Assembly: GCA_911728455.2 (NCBI GenBank)
Contig: OU452225.1
Location: 21,672,495-21,736,494, forward strand
Origin: Marthasterias glacialis
Taxonomy: Eukaryota > Echinodermata > Asteroidea > Forcipulatida > Asteriidae
DNA: 64,000 nt
Reading direction: 5' to 3'
In this document: in pieces, positions 34,750 through 64,000 of the stretch
Position numbering within the stretch: position 1 is the stretch's first letter
Layout: the number at the start of each line of letters is the position of its first letter
The notes under the pieces: model-generated
Database searches by the model: none
Seen by the model: the letters and a program-made list of their open reading frames with translations, nothing else
What the model was told of the DNA's origin: nothing
Made by a program: the position numbers and the translations under genes

Positions 34750-35890
34750 AATATCTTATATATTAAATATAGGTTTTCCCGGCCAATTTAACAAAATTTT
34801 CAATCAATTTAACGCCAGGTTCATTCAACTTAGATCTAAGTTGAAATATCACGCAGATAGTAATTCAAAAATTCAAAAGAATCATTCAATTTCATTATCC
34901 GAGCATTCTACCATCTCTTAGCTTCACTCGTTTTCATAAGAGTTGCATTCAAGTTAAAAATGTTGCAATGTTCATTCAATTTCGCCTGAAGCAGTTGCAA
35001 GGGTTAGTCGTGCATTCATTTTCATCAATGGGCAAAAATTTTCAAGCATTTTCTACATGTATCTGCATGTCTTGTGAGCGTGTGATAGAGGTGGCGCAGG
35101 AAAACGTTGGAGAAATTACCCAAGAAAAATGTGTCCGATTGTACAACTATTCCCAAACATATTTGCCCCATGTCTAGCACGTGAAAAAATCAAAGGGTGA
35201 ATTCAGCAAAAACGTATCCCCAAAACACCGCCCCAAAATGGAACAGTTAACAAAAAGAAAGAATAAAGCATATCTTATAGAATTATAAAGAAATTGAGTT
35301 TAGTCACACATTACAATGGCCGTTGAGAAAGATCTGAACGTCAGACCGTTGTATCTTTTTTTGTTGAAAGTTTTAAACAAATGTAATGATTAAATGAACA
35401 AAACAAATCATTAATCCTGTTAAGTTTTGATGCTTTGTGATCCAGCTTAATTACTTTGTTACTTTCAAGTTTTCAACCAGTATATAATGAAAAAGGACCT
35501 TAGATGAAATTACAGTCTATTTAAATTTGAATTATCACTTCATGAAAATGACTGCCCATAAACGAAAGGAAAAACACCGTCGCACATCTTGTGCGCTCCA
35601 CCGCTCGCTAATTTGAATGCTATAAAAGTGGAAAGACTCGAAAAACGTCATGCAATAATGCAAACATTTGAGATTTGAATGCATCAAAACGAAATAGAAT
35701 GATCATTAACGAAAACGAATGATACAAACAAGGTCCTGATTGCCAACAAAATTAAATTGAATGCTCCAAAAAGGAAAAAGAAACCCTACTTTGCCCTGGT
35801 ACGTAAAAATCGAGTGAAATTGAATGCTTGAAAATGAAAATGAACGAAAACTTTTGGGATTGACCGGGAAAACCTATATTAAAATTAATA
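34750..35890. other. Intergenic, nothing recognised
   Basis: AT-rich, with many TTCATT/GAATGA words in both orientations (for example CATTCAATTTC near 34886 and GAATGCTCC near 35760) that hint at an old fold-back element. No gene. Confidence 0.35.
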
Positions 35891-35899
35891 TCTTTATGT

Positions 35900-36789
35900 T
35901 TTACAATCATTCAAATTACGTGACATTCTGACATGAAGTTTATGAGAAATTCATTACAAACTTCAACATCCAGGTTTCGGCCCGAAGATGACCTCAGCCA
36001 AGGTCACGCACTAACACAAAAAAATGAATGTCAACGTTTCATCGTATTAATACGATGGTGAATAAGTTATTCCCATACCTTTTCTAATTTTCTTGACGGA
36101 GGAAATAACTAATTTTAAATTTGTAAACCAGTGAAATTCAACACCCAAATGACATCATCACCATGATATCACAACTTCTCCTGATTCTACTAATTATATT
36201 CTAACTACCTGTTGTAAAGTTTCAAGTTGATAACAGCTTTGCAACTACGTCTTTTCAAGACGCAGGAGGCCTTTGAAATAATTTACCAGCTATAATTTGT
36301 AAAAAGTCGCAAAATGCAGTTTTCGCTCCTTATCTTCCGGTTGGATCACGTGAGTAATTACATACTTTGCACCAATATTATGTGAACCTAAATAACACTG
36401 CAATATTACGTGACAATCGAATATGTGGTTGATGAGATATTGCTGTTTAATACTCATAAACTTTAACTTCAGCTTTCAACCGGAAGTTACCTCAGGCAAG
36501 GTCACCGATACTAACAAAAATGTCAAACTGTTATTGTTTTATACAACGGTGAATATATTAATTATATATATTTTTGTATTTTCTTGACGGAGGGTTTTGA
36601 ACTAACTCCTTTTAAATATTTAAACCACTGTAACTCAACACCCGATGAAGTCATTCAAACTACATGTAAAGTTTCAAGCTGATACTAACTTTACAGCTAT
36701 GTGTTTGCTTGCGGACAAAGTTCATGGAAAAGAAAAACTAAAAACTAAAAATAAAAACGACCAATAACAATAGCAGTTATTGACCACCA

Positions 36790-36821
<32 letters not shown>
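35900..36821. mobile_element. A-tailed retroposon with CCGGAAGT/GGTCA units (family F, copy 1)
   Basis: Contains CTTCCGGTTGGATCACGTG and CAACCGGAAGTTACCTCAGGCAAGGTCAC, two CTTGACGGAGG blocks and GTAAAGTTTCAAGYTGATA blocks. It ends in a 29-bp A run (36793-36821). It shares order and words with 42030-43291, also A-tailed. No reverse transcriptase seen. Confidence 0.6.
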
Positions 36822-36826
<5 letters not shown>

Positions 36827-39202
36827 CACCCCAACAAACAAAACCAAAACAAACCAAAAACCCTGATAAATGAACAAAGATAGAAAAAGTACACAAAAAC
36901 CACCTCATAGGCCTAACGAACGACACACGGTATGATCCATGTAACTCTGATTGCCAAAAACATATCATTTTATTTGCCAAAAACACAAAATTGAGTAGAT
37001 TGTTGATGTTGTTTAAAGCCCGACTGTCAAAAATATGCAAGCTGCTTTAAATGTTAAAATACAGTTTGTATTAGACACTAATTTGTTACTATTGAAATAA
37101 AGGGACTCATTAACTTCTTCAGATGTTAAAATTAAACCCTAACAATCGATATATACAGCTGGATGTTTCTGATGACATAAAATACCAGGTATAACACCAG
37201 TATACCATCAAGCAAGCTTTTTATGAATACCCCATATTTTAAGCTCAATGTATAAGTAAAAGTCACGTAATATTATCACCGATTAAACTGACACATTTAA
37301 TACTCAACTCTGCATTACTGCTGAGCTATCTAACATTGTCAACTGACATTTTTAAAGTATATTTTTTAACCGACCAGTCACTATAACTATTTGCAAAGAG
37401 TTAATATTGTGTATGATTGCAGTATTTGAGAGGCTTGGTAGCCATAATAGATTGAGTTTGTTTTAAACACATTAATACATGTAATCTTTACATGCAGTAA
37501 GGAAAGCTTGCAATCAAAATGAACTAAACTTAACACAGTACAGCAATGGCAAAAGGTTTAATAATAAGCCTTTACTATCTATAAAGATACACATGAGACA
37601 ATAATGTTCAGATGGACAGTTTCTGGGTCCACTCCTTTCAACTCACACAAATTTGGAAAGGAACCGATCTTAAAATAATTTATTAAGAAAAGTAGTTCAA
37701 TAATTGAACACAGAAGGCATTCAAGCTAAGTTTTGACCCTTTTTTAATCCAACAATACAACCTTTATGGTTAAATAAATCAAAGATACACCTTTTGCCAT
37801 TTCTTAAAGACATCCATGTACCAAATAACACTCAAGCTACATGTAACTCAGTGACCATTTGGTACAGTAAGCAAGTAGAGTATAAACTGTTCTAATGAAT
37901 GAGCAAAGATTAACGATTATTTAAACATAATTGATAACATTATAGACTTTCGAACAGATGCTACCAAGTAACTTCTTAATATCACTGATGAAGTGTTACA
38001 ATACTGATTCCCTGACAGTCTTTTCCTTTACAAATCTTTCTCTATGTGCAACCTGTGTCCACAAACCTACACTCCAAATCAAATCTGTCTTATTGTGCTT
38101 GTTCATTATGGGGTTTGGGTTGGGCTTTTATTGCTTTGGACTGTTGTTTGATTTTGTTTGCTCCTCTTTTTAACAACAGGGTATGCAGGGAATGTAAGAA
38201 TGTGAGAATGTGATTTTGTAATACAAATTTCTTTCAATTGAAGGAGCCGAGATCACAAAACCCTGTTTATAGTGAGAGTAAAATAAGGTTATTCACACGT
38301 AACAGTAAATTGGACTGGCTGCTTGACTGAAACGCTGATCAGCAAGAAAACGAAGCTTGTGTAAATATTGGTCTGATATGACTCTGTCCTATTTCAAATG
38401 GTCCTAAAAGACAGTATTGGTTTTTATGATTAAGTGATAACAACTATTTCTATTTGAATTACAGGAACTTTAAAATAACTTCCTTGAATTGAAAGAAGCT
38501 TGTAACAGTATACATGTATAGAGTAAACAATCATTGCAAGTATTCTTAAAAAGGTGACATTTTTTATACTCATTTCCACACTGTTGGTACTGTAACTTTC
38601 ATCAAATAATGTCTTTATGGGATATTTCTGAACAAATACTTGAATTTGATGAGTTCTCAAGTAAATGACATATGTGAAGTTGTACCCTTTGTTCCCCCCC
38701 TTTTTTGGGGTGGGGGAGGGAGATACTCTTACAATTCTTCTTATTGTATAATGGCGAATATTTTTACTTTGTCTTAAAATTAAATGGTTGTCTATTTAAT
38801 AATTATGTAAATTATGTAAAATCTCATCACAAACTGAGTAAATCATTATAGAACCGCACGATGAATATCCTTTCATTGTAATAGTGATTAGTATCATTAA
38901 TTTGCAAATGAAACAGCTCAACATCTCAAGACCCCTTAAGTTATTGAGTATTTAATTTGTACTCAACAGTATTATTAAGAAAAACAAACAATCATGAAGT
39001 GATCATTTGTTTACATTCAATAGAGGTTAACTTATCACATGCATTAGTATGCACAAGCAAATATTAACTCCAATGGCCACAATGTGAATGATATGACAAA
39101 ATGTGTACGTTGTTTACAACCGCAATGAAGCATCTCTGTTACATACACTGCATTCTCCTGGTGGGTAGCAGGGTTGTATAATGGTAGGTATTTGTAGGGT
39201 TA
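36822..39202. other. 3' side of VCP
   Basis: The right part probably includes the VCP 3' UTR (candidate AATAAA on the minus strand at 38127-38132, inference only). No other gene or clear repeat was identified; GC-rich CCCCCCCTTTTTTGGGGTGGGGG is at 38694-38716. Confidence 0.35.
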
Positions 39203-61452
<22,250 letters not shown>

Positions 61453-61990
61453 TTTCGGAAGTTATGTATACAAACAAGTCTTATTAAATGTTCTTCAAAT
61501 AAAAGTTGTCCTTTTGTAGCAAAGGTCTTCAGCAGGCAGCAGGACAATGTGTAAGGATCGTACGTCTACTCAGCAAACAACTGTAGTCTGTACTTAAACT
61601 ATTGCCTTTATTGGGGAAGTCGAAATTTTCTATTACGCTGTGTCATACATGCATGCGTGTGCGTGTATTATGTGTTTTGTAAGACGTCATTGTATGTATT
61701 ACACGTGTATATACGTAAAAAGGGGAATTCCAATTCATTAATTTAAAAAACTTTACAATTTGTTTTTAATTTTTACAATAAAATTTGTGTTTTTTCTACA
61801 CATAAACACAATTTACTTTTAATTTTTTATTTAAAATATTTCGTCAATTTTAAAATGTTTCAATGTTATTATTTTTGTGGGAATTATATGTCACATAATA
61901 AAAAAGTGATTACATTTGTAGTCTGGAATTGGGACTGCGGCCAGACTAGTCTGGTTCCCTGACCAAGATTCCCTGACGACTCTTCTTATG
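61453..61990. promoter_or_regulatory. Upstream region of VCP
   Basis: Presumed VCP promoter and 5' UTR. No TATA box at a usual spacing; a CGGAAGT word at 61456-61462 is next to the start codon. AT-rich beyond 61700. No divergent gene was recognised. Confidence 0.35.
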
Positions 61991-61999
61991 TCCGAATCA

Positions 62000-62100
62000 A
62001 GCGACTTCGGCTACGGCTATGGCCGCTGGCTACAACGACAACGTCGAAGAATAGGAATCCTCGACGTTGTCGTTGTAGCCACAGCCGAAGCCATTCATTC
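62000..62100. repeat. Hairpin upstream of VCP
   Basis: GGCTACGGCTATGGCC..GGCTACAACGACAACGTCGA pairs with TCGACGTTGTCGTTGTAGCCACAGCCGAAGCC around AGAATAGGAATCC. Perfect over the central 20 bp. Confidence 0.85.
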
Positions 62101-62942
62101 GGACACGGCTTCAGAAATCTAAGGGCCGGCATCATACAAGGTTAAAAATAGATTATGACGCAACAAAATAAATATTAATGTCGCCAACAACGGTGGATGG
62201 ACGATGTCATTGCATAAAAAACAAAGCCCGATGATGACGACGCACTTTACTTTAAAAAAGCCTGGGAAAATCACAGTTTGTAAATGTTTGTATGTCCATG
62301 TGCAACCAGTGTAATTTATTTATCAAAAGAAAGGTCTACACACGCACGCACAGAAATGTTCGACCATCAACGACACTGTGCGAATGTTGACGAAGAACGA
62401 GTTCGGAACATTTCGGATATTTTCGGAAAAGGAGGAATACCACCTAACCTTTCAGTCACAGGACCATCGGGTGATGCCGAACCCAATTTTTGTTATGCAG
62501 TTCAGAACTGCCATTCCCCCAAAAAAATATTTTTAAGGATTCCCTTTTTGGAATCGATTCGAAAATCCTTCAACAAAAACATATCGAACCCTAAAATTGA
62601 CAGAGAATAGTCAGAGATTTTTGGGTCTGGGAGCCAGACAAGCTGTAGACCATAAAAACTAAAGGGAGCTCGCGATGCCACGGAACTCCACTGACTCACC
62701 ACGGGCGAAAAGGCCTATGGGTCACTTGCATACGAATGTCCACTTAGAAAATGGCTGCTGCGTGAACGGATGAGTGACCAGTGTAAATGAATGGTCCGCG
62801 CCATTTTCTCAATAGACCGTCTCATGTTTTGCGCGCCCCCTGTTCTTATAACTCTCATGCTGTAGACCCAACCTTGTTCCCAGGACGAGTGATCTATCTC
62901 GCTGCGCCATTTTCCCATTCGTGCCTTGCTCGCTGAGCGCTA

Positions 62943-63056
62943 AAGCCAGGTTCATACTTTACGCAAAGGCGAAGCGAATTTTGGTGACGTAACAACTCAG
63001 TACGCGCTGTTTTTCAATTGTGACGCAAGTAAATTGGAAGTATGAACCAGGCTTCA
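62943..63056. mobile_element. Small MITE with AGCCAGGTTCATACTT ends
   Basis: AGCCAGGTTCATACTTTACGC at the left and GGAAGTATGAACCAGGCTT at the right, about 110 bp, with GTGACGTAAC and TTGTGACGCAAG in the middle. The inverted ends and small size indicate a MITE. Confidence 0.8.
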
Positions 63057-63116
63057 ACTCTCTACATTGTTTATGCACAACCGTTTTGCAGCTGCACTGC
63101 ACGCACACGTTTAATA

Positions 63117-63215
63117 TTAATAATAATAATAATAATTATAATAAGGTATTTATAAAGCGCCTTATGCGAAGCCTCAAAGTGCTTTACACAGAGTAAATAC
63201 AATTAGGTAAAATCA
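63117..63215. repeat. AAT microsatellite and dispersed SINE-like end
   Basis: (TAA)n at 63117-63143, then TATTTATAAAGCGCCTTATGCGAAGCCTCAAAGTGCTTTACA, a block common at one end of dispersed repeats in many marine animals. Confidence 0.6.
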
Positions 63216-63811
63216 AAACTTAAAAAGAAAAAACAATAAAACAAAAAAGAAAAACAAGAAGAGTTAAAAATTATATTAGACTCTCACAGATCTTTAGACC
63301 GAAACCCACCCCAATCCACCAAAACTAGGGACAAAAAGAAATTGTCCCCAGCCTCAGCAGACCGATTCCAATACAAAAATCCAAGAAAGTAGACTAGAGC
63401 TAAAATGACTACATGAGACAGAGGTAAAACATTAAAAACAGAAGGCTAAAAAGTTGTATTTAAAAATGCACACAGATGGACACCAAAAAAATATACAATA
63501 AATGTAAGAGGGGAGATGTTTAGTCATTGTGCGTCATAATTTTGAAGAAAGATTTTAATGTTCAAAGAGAATTTGCCTGGCTGCGAGTATTCTGCATACG
63601 CGTGCGCGCGTGTACGGCTATTCAGCACTCTCCTGACATGTTGAGGTAAGACAAATGAATTCTGCGTGTATAATAAAAAAAAAATAGTTTTAAAAACATT
63701 GAAATTGCTACGTATTTTAATCTAAAAAAAAATATCCAGATTTCAAAGGGGGCACCCGGGGGGGGGGGGGGGCACGTCGGACATCGCCCCCGCCCCGCAT
63801 AGTTACGCCAC

Positions 63812-63899
63812 TGGTACCGTACCGCACTTTCCTATATAGAAGACGCCGTGTTTGTTTACGTATGGGTCACTTACTGATGAAGAACGCAATCGGTCTATT
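63812..63899. mobile_element. TIR element family A, terminal fragment
   Basis: GTACCGTACCGCACTTTCCTATATAG, then CGTGTTTGTTTAC and CGCAATCGGTCTATTG, matching one end of the family A elements. The rest is absent. Confidence 0.7.
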
Positions 63900-63949
63900 G
63901 TCTGTACTACACGTTCTTTATTTTACCGATTTTTAGTGTGTGTGAGTGT

Positions 63950-64000
63950 TTAAAGATGCATTGCCCGATTTCAGTCTGATTTGGGGGTCAAAAATAGATT
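63950..64000. mobile_element. Fragment of the ATTGCCCGATTT element at the window edge
   Basis: AAAGATGCATTGCCCGATTT and CTGATTTGGGGGTCAAAAATA, as in the ends of the element at 45938-46855. It may continue outside the window. Confidence 0.6.

Overview
This is animal nuclear DNA. It has large introns with GT-AG boundaries, is AT-rich, and is crowded with transposon remnants. Three conserved single-copy genes can be read exon by exon, all on the minus strand. From right to left they are VCP/p97 (ATG at 61452, stop at 39203, 17 coding exons, 808 aa), ceramide glucosyltransferase UGCG (ATG at 32291, stop at 22904, 9 coding exons, 397 aa) and the first five coding exons of an ANKRD13C-like gene (ATG at 16693, last exon in the window 6600-6811, 205 aa so far). 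The rest of ANKRD13C must lie beyond the left edge. In all three genes the exon lengths and phases add up to an open frame without forcing. The gene set plus the SINE, Penelope-like and MITE content suggest a marine invertebrate, perhaps a non-vertebrate deuterostome; the sequence alone does not fix the taxon.

Layout. 1-3795: a 17-bp satellite array with a higher-order period near 1.6 kb. 3796-6599: AT-rich DNA with one small MITE and degenerate, partly inverted satellite-like pieces. 6600-16693: ANKRD13C 5' half; its introns hold a decayed non-LTR reverse transcriptase, a 5-copy 60-bp tandem repeat, a tRNA-derived SINE, an ~800-bp TIR element and two large fold-back elements with 9-bp target-site duplications. 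16694-22903: intergenic, with a frameshifted Penelope-type GIY-YIG remnant. 22904-32291: UGCG, carrying piggyBac-like TTAA MITEs and a second copy of the ~800-bp TIR element. 32292-39202: intergenic, repeat-rich. 39203-61452: VCP, with hAT-like, piggyBac-like and fold-back insertions in its introns. 61453-64000: sequence upstream of VCP with small MITEs and no recognised gene.

The genes do not form a pathway. VCP is the cytosolic AAA+ segregase of ERAD and the ubiquitin system. UGCG makes glucosylceramide at the Golgi. ANKRD13C is an ER-associated ankyrin protein reported to act in GPCR biogenesis. No prokaryote-like operon, CRISPR array or novel enzymatic system was found. The most unusual content is structural: the satellite hierarchy, the pair of near-equal-length palindromic elements, and several apparently coherent non-autonomous transposon families whose members occur two to four times inside this one window.
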